NCBI GenBank assembly: GCA_007123975.1
Contig: SLFZ01000050.1
Span: forward strand, 1-5,713
DNA: 5,713 nucleotides
Source: Candidatus Izemoplasma sp.
GTDB lineage: Bacteria; Bacillota_I; Bacilli_A; Izemoplasmatales; Izemoplasmataceae
Reading direction: 5' to 3'
Both the position numbers and the translations under genes were made by a program. Of the stretch, positions 1 through 5,116 are shown piece after piece (the first letter of the stretch is position 1; the number at the start of each line of letters is the position of its first letter). The notes under the pieces were generated by a model. That model saw only the letters and a program-made list of their open reading frames with translations. It was not told the DNA's origin and did not search any database.

Positions 1-5
1 ATGCC

Positions 6-1142
6 ATGGAAGTATCGGAAGCCCTCATCAGGGCGCTCAAGAACGATGACGTCGAGGCGCTTAAGGCGCGCGTGAAGCACGTCGATGCCGTCGATCATAA
101 ACACCAGCATCTCGGTTATTACGCCGTTCGTCAAAAAGCCCATAAAACGCTCACGTGGTTGCTTGATGAGGGCGTCGATCCAAACGCGCAAAACAAGCAC
201 GGCGACACGGCACTTCACACCGCCGCCTACCTTGGCGATGCCATTAGCTGCCACGCGCTCTTGCATGCTGGCGCCCGCGTCAACGAAACCAACAAGAAAC
301 TGCAGACGCCGTTGATGCTTGCGGCGCAAAAAGGCGATCATGATTGCCTTGAAACCTTGTTGTCGGCTAAAGCCGACATTATGGCCAAAGATTTCGAAGG
401 CTGCCACGCGCTTTTTTATGCCATCAAAAGCAAAAGCCAACGCATCGTCGATCGTTTGCTTGAGGCCGGCTCACCGGTGCATTGGTTAAACGACAAACAT
501 GAATCGCTCATTCATTATGTTTGTGCCCATGGGTTAGCACCCATGTTAGAAAGCATGATTGAACGCGGCGTCAACCCTTATCAGAAAAACATCTATCACC
601 AAACGGCCATGCATTACGCCGTGCGCGATCCAATGGAGACAAGCGTCGATCGTTTGATTGAACTCGGCGTGTCCAGTTACGATAAAGATCACTTTGGCGA
701 ATCGCCTTATGACCGCGCCGAGCTCAACGGCTACGACGCGGCGTTGCTTAAGTTCACTCGTCACAAAAACGATCCCGACCGTCGCGAAGCCACCAAACAC
801 TACCCGCTTCATCACGCCTTGCGCCGGAACCGCTTTGACGAAGCCCTGGCCTTGATGGAGACGGCCGACACCAAAGAAAAAGACACCTATGGCAACACCC
901 CGCTCTTTTATGCGTTGATGCTTAAAGATCACATGCTCGTTGATGCCCTGCTTAGAAAAGGGGTACCGCTTGAAAACATTGACGCGCATGGTCGAGACGC
1001 CTTCTTTTATCCCGTGCTCGAGGGCAACGCAGGCCTCATCAAGCGCCTTGTCAATGACGCTAAATTCCGACCATCCGACGACACCTTAGCCTTAGCTCAG
1101 AGTTTAAAAAACCCAGCCGTGTTATCGCTGCTTACGCCATAG
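6..1142 (+). CDS. Ankyrin-repeat protein of about 11 repeats, no other domain
   Basis: This 378-residue protein appears to be built of ankyrin repeats from end to end. Each 30-33-residue unit follows the helix-turn-helix-loop pattern. The clearest units are at about 64-97 (GDTALHTAAYLGD, then LLHAGARVNETN), 98-130 (TPLMLAAQKGD, LLSAKADIMAKD), 131-163, 164-196, 197-229 and 294-327 (GNTPLFYALMLKD, LLRKGVPLENID). More diverged units lie at about 2-30, 33-61, 230-256, 265-293 and 327-352, with a remnant at the C-terminus. There is no signal peptide or membrane segment, so it is probably cytoplasmic. Ankyrin stacks normally act as protein-binding scaffolds, and the partner cannot be read from sequence. 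The ATG at 6 sits at the window edge with no visible ribosome binding site, so the true start could lie upstream. The gene ends just before a terminator shared with the convergent protease gene. The ankyrin call is firm and the biological role is unknown. Confidence 0.88.
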   Translation: MEVSEALIRALKNDDVEALKARVKHVDAVDHKHQHLGYYAVRQKAHKTLTWLLDEGVDPNAQNKHGDTALHTAAYLGDAISCHALLHAGARVNETNKKLQTPLMLAAQKGDHDCLETLLSAKADIMAKDFEGCHALFYAIKSKSQRIVDRLLEAGSPVHWLNDKHESLIHYVCAHGLAPMLESMIERGVNPYQKNIYHQTAMHYAVRDPMETSVDRLIELGVSSYDKDHFGESPYDRAELNGYDAALLKFTRHKNDPDRREATKHYPLHHALRRNRFDEALALMETADTKEKDTYGNTPLFYALMLKDHMLVDALLRKGVPLENIDAHGRDAFFYPVLEGNAGLIKRLVNDAKFRPSDDTLALAQSLKNPAVLSLLTP

Positions 1143-1147
1143 CGAAA

Positions 1148-1174
1148 AAAAAGAGCTTTTCAAAAGCTCTTTTT
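1148..1174. terminator. Shared bidirectional intrinsic terminator between convergent genes
   Basis: A perfect inverted repeat has its arms at 1148-1160 and 1162-1174, centred on C1161, with core AAGAGCTTT/AAAGCTCTT. Flanking A-runs (1145-1152) and a T-run (1170-1174) provide a U-tract in both directions, with the longer one on the minus strand. It lies 5 bases after the stop of the ankyrin gene and its right arm includes two bases of the protease stop codon (1173-1175). It can therefore end transcription from both convergent genes. Confidence 0.85.
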
Positions 1175-1880
1175 AAATGCCAAACAACATCACGCCGACC
1201 ACGAACAAGTTCCAAAGCATGTGCATGCCGATGACGATATCGAGCCGACGCTCGGTCATTTTATAGATGATACCGAAGACCACACCCATCGACACATACG
1301 GAAGCAGTTCAAGCGCATGTGAGAAGCCTGATAACATGTGGATTCCCCCGAACAAGAAAGCGCTGAGAAGAATTGCCGCCGTCGCGTTCGTGCGGCGTTC
1401 GATGAGCCCATAAACGCCTTTCCTGAAGACAAGTTCTTCAATGACCGGAGCAAAGAGGACCCCAAACAGCCCGACAGCCAAGAAATTGTACCAAGCGCTT
1501 CGCGCCATCTCTTCAAGCGATTCTTGGTTGCCTGAAGGATCGGTTACGCCAAACTCGCGCATGATGATGCCAACGATGGTGCTCACCCCGAGCATCAAGA
1601 AAAAACCACCAAGCACCATGCCAAGCGTGTAGCCTTTGCGTTGACGATGCCTGTTCAGCATGCGCTTCAGTGGCCCGGCACAAGCCCGGACCATAACGAA
1701 GGCTAAGATGGCGTAATAGACTAACTGTCCATACGCCGCGAACGTTTGGCTGTCTTCGGCACCTGGAACCCACACAAGGACCAAAGCATACGCAATGCTA
1801 AACGCCAAAAGTCCAAGCGCATACAGAAATATCATGCGCCATTCAATGCGGATTTCTTGCGTTGTATAGTCGTCGTGCAT
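1173..1880 (-). CDS. CPBP-family (Abi/Rce1-like) intramembrane metalloprotease
   Basis: A multi-pass membrane protein of 235 residues. Counting from an in-frame GTG at 1889 (three codons longer), the family motifs are EExxxR at E151-E152-R156 (within VIEELVFRKGVYG), FxxxH at F180-H184 (FGGIHM) and HxxxN at H223-N227 (HMLWN). These are the residues proposed for metal binding and catalysis in Rce1/CPBP proteases, and all are present. Hydrophobic segments fall at about 19-40, 51-70, 90-112, 136-154, 170-186, 196-210 and 218-237, fitting an inner-membrane glutamic/metalloprotease fold. Bacterial members have been linked to bacteriocin self-immunity, peptide or membrane-protein processing and signalling, but the substrate here cannot be told. 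The ATG at 1880 is preferred because AGGTGAT (1891-1885) ends 4 bases upstream of it, whereas the GTG at 1889 and ATG at 1886 overlap that site. It has its own extended -10 promoter and shares its terminator with the ankyrin gene. Confidence 0.9.
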   Translation of the reverse strand: MHDDYTTQEIRIEWRMIFLYALGLLAFSIAYALVLVWVPGAEDSQTFAAYGQLVYYAILAFVMVRACAGPLKRMLNRHRQRKGYTLGMVLGGFFLMLGVSTIVGIIMREFGVTDPSGNQESLEEMARSAWYNFLAVGLFGVLFAPVIEELVFRKGVYGLIERRTNATAAILLSAFLFGGIHMLSGFSHALELLPYVSMGVVFGIIYKMTERRLDIVIGMHMLWNLFVVGVMLFGI

Positions 1881-1884
1881 TGTC

Positions 1885-1891
1885 ATCACCT
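1885..1891 (-). promoter_or_regulatory. Ribosome binding site of the CPBP protease gene
   Basis: Read on the minus strand, AGGTGAT matches the 3' part of the full Shine-Dalgarno sequence and lies 4 bases before the ATG at 1880-1878. It overlaps the two alternative in-frame starts (GTG 1889, ATG 1886), which is why 1880 is preferred. Confidence 0.7.
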
Positions 1892-1916
1892 ATTCATGTG
1901 GTCGTATCTCATGGAC

Positions 1917-1925
1917 ATTATAGCA
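1917..1925 (-). promoter_or_regulatory. Extended -10 promoter of the protease gene
   Basis: On the minus strand there is a perfect TATAAT (1922-1917) preceded by TGC (1925-1923), the TGn extension of an extended -10 element. No good TTGACA-like -35 is found at 16-18 bases, which is common when the extended -10 is present. Predicted initiation near 1910 would leave a leader of about 30 bases before the ATG at 1880. Confidence 0.7.
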
Positions 1926-1962
1926 CACGGCGAGTAAAAAGCGTTCACGAAGTGGGGATTTG

Positions 1963-1990
1963 TTGACAAGGGACGGGGTTATGGTATCAT
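1963..1990 (+). promoter_or_regulatory. Sigma-70/sigma-A promoter of the KtrA-like gene
   Basis: A perfect TTGACA (1963-1968) is followed after 16 bases by TATCAT (1985-1990), which is itself preceded by TGG (1982-1984), the TGn extension. Expected initiation is near 1997, giving a leader of about 40 bases before the ATG at 2038. It lies back to back with the leftward protease promoter, with the two -10 elements about 60 bases apart. This looks like a strong housekeeping promoter. Confidence 0.82.
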
Positions 1991-2014
1991 TATATCAAGA
2001 TAACAAGCCCTAAA

Positions 2015-2030
2015 CCTTATATTAAGGAAG
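2015..2030 (+). promoter_or_regulatory. Ribosome binding site within a small dyad before the KtrA-like gene
   Basis: AAGGAAG (2024-2030) is the Shine-Dalgarno for the ATG at 2038, with a 7-base gap. Its 5' half is the right arm of a short inverted repeat, CCTTA-TAT-TAAGG (2015-2027). If folded in the mRNA this would cover part of the binding site, but with 5 pairs and a 3-base loop it is weak. The ribosome binding site is solid; any regulatory role of the dyad is speculative. Confidence 0.6.
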
Positions 2031-2037
2031 TGACGCC

Positions 2038-2697
2038 ATGGCTAAAAAAACGTTCGCCGTCATCGGCCTCGGTCGGTTTGGTACCGCGGTCGTTGAAGAG
2101 CTAATTAAAGGCGGTTTCGACGTGCTCGTCATCGATCGTGACGAATCGCGCGTCGCCAAAGTCGCTAAAAGTGCCACCCACGCCGTCGCCTTAGACACCT
2201 CCGATGAAAACGCCCTGCGCGATGTGGGCATCACAAGCATCGACCACGTCATCGTCGCCATTGGTAAAGACATCGAAGACAGCATCCTCACAACCCTTAT
2301 TTTGAAAGAACTCGGCGTGAAACGTGTGACCGTCAAAGTCCAAAACGAATACCACGAAAAGGTTGTTCGCAAAATGGGCGCCGACGACGTCATCCAACCG
2401 GAAAAACTGATGGGCAAACGCTTAGCCCATCGCATCGTCACGAACAATATCCTTGAATACTACGATCTTAACGAAACGCACAGTTTCATCGTGGTCGAGG
2501 CATCGACGAAGCTAGTCGATACCACGGTCGTTAACCTCGACCTACGCAACCGCTTCAACATCAACATCGTCGCCATCAAGCGCGAAGAAGCGATCATCAT
2601 CCCCGAACCCGACGAACGCTTCGCCGAAGGCGATCAGCTGCTCTTGGTCGGGAAAAACACCGACTTGAACCGCTTTTCAGTCTGGTGCGCAAAATAA
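2038..2697 (+). CDS. ktrA: KtrA/KtrC-type RCK regulatory subunit of a potassium uptake channel
   Basis: A 219-residue cytoplasmic protein, the usual length of KtrA/KtrC. It has an N-terminal RCK_N Rossmann domain (about 4-120) and a C-terminal RCK_C domain (about 136-217). The nucleotide-binding glycine motif is G10-L-G-R-F-G15, followed by acidic D33 at the end of the second strand (VLVIDRDE), as expected for binding the ribose of NAD(H) or ATP/ADP. The stretches DHVIVAIG, SILTTLILKELGV and INIVAIKR strongly resemble Bacillus KtrC. In the family, an octameric ring of this subunit gates the membrane channel KtrB/KtrD for K+ uptake, and RCK_C can bind c-di-AMP. The residues here do not let me confirm c-di-AMP binding. 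No KtrB-like gene is adjacent, so the partner must be encoded elsewhere, as is the case for B. subtilis ktrC and ktrD. The gene has its own promoter and terminator and appears monocistronic. Whether it is ktrA or ktrC cannot be decided. Confidence 0.92.
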   Translation: MAKKTFAVIGLGRFGTAVVEELIKGGFDVLVIDRDESRVAKVAKSATHAVALDTSDENALRDVGITSIDHVIVAIGKDIEDSILTTLILKELGVKRVTVKVQNEYHEKVVRKMGADDVIQPEKLMGKRLAHRIVTNNILEYYDLNETHSFIVVEASTKLVDTTVVNLDLRNRFNINIVAIKREEAIIIPEPDERFAEGDQLLLVGKNTDLNRFSVWCAK

Positions 2698-2725
2698 AAA
2701 AAGCCTTTTTCACTAGGCTTTTTTT
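2696..2725 (+). terminator. Intrinsic terminator after the KtrA-like gene
   Basis: An inverted repeat with arms at 2696-2706 and 2715-2725 (A-run plus GCCT, AGGC plus T-run) and an 8-base loop (2707-2714) ends in seven Ts. It begins inside the TAA stop codon (2695-2697). The A/T symmetry means it could also work on the minus strand. It ends only 4 bases before the Shine-Dalgarno of the next gene. Confidence 0.85.
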
Positions 2726-2728
2726 CGT

Positions 2729-2735
2729 GGAGGTG
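2729..2735 (+). promoter_or_regulatory. Ribosome binding site of the RdgB-like gene
   Basis: GGAGGTG is a near-complete Shine-Dalgarno ending 4 bases before the ATG at 2740. It begins 3 bases after the terminator T-run, leaving no room for a promoter between terminator and gene. Confidence 0.75.
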
Positions 2736-2739
2736 TCTT

Positions 2740-3321
2740 ATGCGACAACTCGTCATCGCCACCCAAAACACCCATAAGCTCGACGAGTATCGCCAGATGC
2801 TCGAACCGTTGAAAACGGAAGTCTATTCGCTTGCGGATTTTGACATCGACGACATCGAGGAAACCGGCGACACGTTCGAAGCCAACGCCAGACAAAAAGC
2901 TCGAGCGCTCAAAAAACACACCGACATGCTCGTTATTGCCGATGACTCAGGCCTTGAAGTCGACGCACTCGGTGGCCTTCCCGGTGTTCGTTCTAGGCGT
3001 TACAGTGACAAGGCCACCGACGACGCCAACAACGAAAAACTTCTCAAAGCCATGGAAAACGAAACCGACCGTGCTGCCCGCTTCGTCGCCGTGATTTGCT
3101 TGATCGACGAGCACGGTGAGGAGCACGTGTTCGAAGGGGAACTCAACGGCTACATTCACACCGCCTGCACCGGAAACGGTGGCTTCGGTTACGACCCACT
3201 TTTCATCCCCGTCGGCCACACCGAGACACTCGCCGAACTCGGACCAACCATCAAAAACAAACTCTCGCATCGCGCTCGCGCCTTGCGTAAAGTATTGGAT
3301 TTTCTCAAACACCACGAATGA
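2740..3321 (+). CDS. rdgB: RdgB/HAM1-family non-canonical purine NTP pyrophosphatase (ITPase-like)
   Basis: A 193-residue cytosolic enzyme of normal family length. The family hydrolyses dITP/ITP and XTP to the monophosphate and pyrophosphate, removing deaminated purines from the nucleotide pool, and needs Mg2+. Family landmarks run in order: the N-terminal substrate loop T8-Q-N10-x-x-K13 (IATQNTHKLDEYR), E41 with N49-K53 in the FEANARQKA helix, the metal/catalytic D68-D69-S70-G71 followed by LEVDALGGLPGV, the base-recognition motif F149-G-Y-D152-P, and the C-terminal S176-H177-R178. The loop after PGV reads RSRRYS rather than the more familiar YSARY, probably a tolerated variant. The gene starts a four-gene cluster but sits directly behind a terminator. 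Its stop at 3319-3321 is 14 bases before the likely start of the cobalamin-protein gene. Confidence 0.94.
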   Translation: MRQLVIATQNTHKLDEYRQMLEPLKTEVYSLADFDIDDIEETGDTFEANARQKARALKKHTDMLVIADDSGLEVDALGGLPGVRSRRYSDKATDDANNEKLLKAMENETDRAARFVAVICLIDEHGEEHVFEGELNGYIHTACTGNGGFGYDPLFIPVGHTETLAELGPTIKNKLSHRARALRKVLDFLKHHE

Positions 3322-3323
3322 TA

Positions 3324-3330
3324 GAGGGGG
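3324..3330 (+). promoter_or_regulatory. Ribosome binding site that decides the start of the cobalamin-protein gene
   Basis: GAGGGGG ends 5 bases before the ATG at 3336. An earlier in-frame ATG at 3318 overlaps the rdgB stop (ATGA) but has no Shine-Dalgarno at a suitable distance, and this site would fall inside its coding region. The start at 3336 is therefore favoured. Confidence 0.65.
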
Positions 3331-3335
3331 ACACC

Positions 3336-3983
3336 ATGACCTACCAAGAAGCATTGACCAAGGCACTCGTGAACCAAGATAAGGCCGAAGCCTACCGACT
3401 CACACGCGCGTTTCTCAACGAAGACGCAGGCAACCTCGGCCGCTTTTATGAAACGATTATCCCTGGCATCCTCAACGCCATCGACTGTGCCGAGGGCGAT
3501 TACGAATGCGTCTTTAAAGAACACCGTATGAGTGCCATGATCCGCGCATTGGTCGAGATGAGCCACGAGTATGTGGTCAAACAGACCAAGTGCTTAAAAC
3601 CCAAACGCACCGTGCTCATCGCTTGCATGAAAGACGAAACGCATGAACTCGGTGCCGTCATCGGCACGCACATGTTTGAGTTAAACGGATTTGATACCGT
3701 CTTCACAGGCGCAAACACGCCGCTTGCGACCATCGAAGCCGGCATGCGTGCCGTGCACTGTGATTACCTTGTGCTTTCGGTCACGAACGCCTACAACTTG
3801 TTGGTGATGAACCGCGCGATTCGACAACTCAAAAACGCTCATCCAGATGTGAAGATATTCGGCGCCGGGCGAGGTGTTGTGAAAAACATCGACCGCCTCG
3901 AACTCGACGGCATCATGCAAAGTCAGGCCGACATTGAACGCCTGATTGGCGAGGAGGGTCTGACATGTTCGCCTTCCGCGTAG
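3336..3983 (+). CDS. Free-standing cobalamin-binding protein, CarH-like sensor module without DNA-binding domain
   Basis: A 215-residue soluble protein in two parts; numbering here counts from the in-frame ATG at 3318, six codons longer. Residues about 8-92 form a helical B12-binding_2-type cap, and about 96-212 form a Rossmann-like B12-binding domain. The lower-ligand motif is E107-T-H109-E-L-G112, the ExHxxG form known from CarA/CarH light regulators rather than the DxHxxG of methionine synthase or corrinoid methyltransferase proteins. It is followed by the supporting S154-V-T and by G182-A-G-R in place of GG. The cap keeps E68-H69 of the CarH Wx9EH motif, but the Trp position is A58, so the 5'-deoxyadenosyl cap may be altered. 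There is no MerR helix-turn-helix, kinase or methyltransferase domain. Function could be a light/B12 sensor acting through a partner, or a cobamide carrier. The gene lies between rdgB and a transporter operon whose first start codon it overlaps by 19 bases. B12 binding is likely; the role is unknown. Confidence 0.83.
   Translation: MTYQEALTKALVNQDKAEAYRLTRAFLNEDAGNLGRFYETIIPGILNAIDCAEGDYECVFKEHRMSAMIRALVEMSHEYVVKQTKCLKPKRTVLIACMKDETHELGAVIGTHMFELNGFDTVFTGANTPLATIEAGMRAVHCDYLVLSVTNAYNLLVMNRAIRQLKNAHPDVKIFGAGRGVVKNIDRLELDGIMQSQADIERLIGEEGLTCSPSA
3953..3958 (+). promoter_or_regulatory. Ribosome binding site of the ABC permease, inside the cobalamin-protein gene
   Basis: GGAGGG lies 6 bases before the ATG at 3965 and is embedded in the codons for the GEEG segment near the C-terminus of the cobalamin protein. 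With the 19-base overlap of the two genes this points to translational coupling. Confidence 0.7.
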
Positions 3984-5116
3984 CCTTACGATTTCTCTTT
4001 AGCAACAAAGCGCAAACCGTCTTCATCGTCTTAGGCATTGCCGTGGGCATTTCGGTTCAGGTCTTCATCGGTTCACTCATCCAAGGCCTGCAAAACGACC
4101 TTGTCGATTCGACCATCGGCCGCAGCTCACACGTCACCGTGCAAGCCGCCGAACGTGGCGCGACCTTCGACGATCAAAACACCGTGCTTTCAACCATCCG
4201 CGAGGCCGACGGTCAAATCATCGCCGTCGCGCGCGTGGTCGAAGGCAGCGGTTCTTTAAACACGGGAAGCAAAAACGACCCCGTTGTCGTGCGCGGTTTT
4301 GACTTCACCGAAGCCGACGACATCTACCGCTTCACAGAGACCCTTATCGATGGCCGCTTGCCCGATGCGAACGGCGAAGTCATGCTCGGTAAAGATCTTG
4401 TCGAAGCCGCAGGCATCGCCCTCGGGTCGACCTTGTCAATCCAAGTGCCTGAGGTTGGCGAAAGCGACGTCACCGTCGTCGGCGTTTTCGACTTCGGCGT
4501 GACAAGCATCAACGAAAGCTGGCTTGTGACCACTTTAGACACCGCTCGAACGACGTTATCGGTCAACGGGTTGACGCGCATCGAAACGCAGATTGACGAC
4601 GTGTTTTTAGCCGATGACGTGGCAGCGAACCTCGCCGCTGCACTCGGCAGCGACTACCGCATCAGCGAATGGAAGCGCGCCAACCAAGAACTGCTTAGCG
4701 GATTAGAAGGCCAAAGCATCTCCAGTTTAATGATCCAAGTGTTCGTGCTTGTGAGCGTCGTCCTCGGCATCGCCAGCGTGCTCGCGATCACGGTCTTGCA
4801 AAAATCGAAACAGCTCGGCATCCTAAAAGCGATGGGGGCCCGCGACCGACAAGCTTCACAGATATTTCTCTTTGAGGGGATGCTGCTTGGTGTGTTTGGC
4901 GCCATCCTCGGTGTGAGTTTGGGCTTAGGACTCGGTTGGATGTTCGGCCAGTTTGCCGTCACCGAAAGCGGCGATCCCGTTGTATCGATCGCCATCAACC
5001 CTGGTTTCATCGCCATCAGCGCGTCGATTGCGATTGTCGCCAGCTTGATCGCATCGCTCATTCCTGCACGACGCAGCGCCACATTAAATGTCATCGAGGT
5101 GATCCGCAATGGCTGA
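3965..5116 (+). CDS. FtsX/MacB/LolC-type ABC transporter permease
   Basis: A 383-residue membrane protein with the four-helix layout of type VII ABC permeases. TM1 is at about 18-40, a large extracytoplasmic MacB_PCD-type domain at about 41-252, and the FtsX domain carries TM2 (254-279), TM3 (303-328) and TM4 (347-366). The cytoplasmic loop after TM2 (KSKQLGILKAMGARDRQ) is the typical ATPase-coupling region, and the end LIPARRSATLNVIEVIRNG is the usual C-terminal signature. Related proteins are LolC/LolE (lipoprotein release), MacB (mechanotransmission of efflux) and peptide exporters. They move substrates from the outer leaflet or extracytoplasmic side rather than through a wide channel. The length is close to LolC/E. 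The start at 3965 has a good Shine-Dalgarno and overlaps the previous gene. It overlaps the ATPase gene by 8 bases. The substrate is not readable from sequence; a lipoprotein, lipid or peptide is plausible. Confidence 0.9.
   Translation: MFAFRVALRFLFSNKAQTVFIVLGIAVGISVQVFIGSLIQGLQNDLVDSTIGRSSHVTVQAAERGATFDDQNTVLSTIREADGQIIAVARVVEGSGSLNTGSKNDPVVVRGFDFTEADDIYRFTETLIDGRLPDANGEVMLGKDLVEAAGIALGSTLSIQVPEVGESDVTVVGVFDFGVTSINESWLVTTLDTARTTLSVNGLTRIETQIDDVFLADDVAANLAAALGSDYRISEWKRANQELLSGLEGQSISSLMIQVFVLVSVVLGIASVLAITVLQKSKQLGILKAMGARDRQASQIFLFEGMLLGVFGAILGVSLGLGLGWMFGQFAVTESGDPVVSIAINPGFIAISASIAIVASLIASLIPARRSATLNVIEVIRNG
5096..5104 (+). promoter_or_regulatory. Ribosome binding site of the ABC ATPase, inside the permease gene
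   Basis: GAGGTGATC is a nine-base match to the extended Shine-Dalgarno. It lies in the codons for the EVI near the permease C-terminus and ends 4 bases before the ATG at 5109. It supports that start and translational coupling of the two transporter subunits. Confidence 0.78.

Noticed and set aside
1..75. An open frame starting at the very first ATG (position 1)
   Set aside because: It runs into a TGA after about 24 codons and is out of frame with the ankyrin repeats.
546..989. A 147-codon open frame on the minus strand opposite the ankyrin gene
   Set aside because: It lies wholly antisense to a well-supported repeat protein, has no recognisable domain and no convincing ribosome binding site, and looks like a shadow of the GC-rich codon pattern.
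1926..2037. Possible c-di-AMP (ydaO/kimA-type) riboswitch before the ktrA-like gene
   Set aside because: The predicted leader from the promoter at 1963-1990 is only about 40 bases, far too short for that riboswitch, and no matching conserved elements were seen.
3290..3335. Possible cobalamin riboswitch controlling the B12-protein gene
   Set aside because: Only 14 noncoding bases separate it from rdgB, and no B12-box-like sequence or folded leader can fit.
3318..3335. Start of the cobalamin protein at the ATG overlapping the rdgB stop
   Set aside because: The ATGA overlap is attractive, but the GAGGGGG Shine-Dalgarno at 3324-3330 is placed for the ATG at 3336, and the six extra residues (MIEGDT) are not part of the domain.
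2947..3366. A 139-codon minus-strand open frame opposite rdgB and the start of the cobalamin gene
   Set aside because: It spans two genes with clear family motifs on the other strand and has no domain or promoter of its own.
3336..3983. Assignment as methionine synthase or a methyltransferase corrinoid protein (MtaC/MttC type)
   Set aside because: The motif is ExHxxG rather than DxHxxG, the segment around SVT is closer to CarH-type modules, and no methyltransferase gene is adjacent. It is not fully excluded.
4654..5109. A 151-codon minus-strand open frame opposite the ABC permease
   Set aside because: The composition reflects the complement of a membrane-protein coding frame, and there is no independent evidence of expression.
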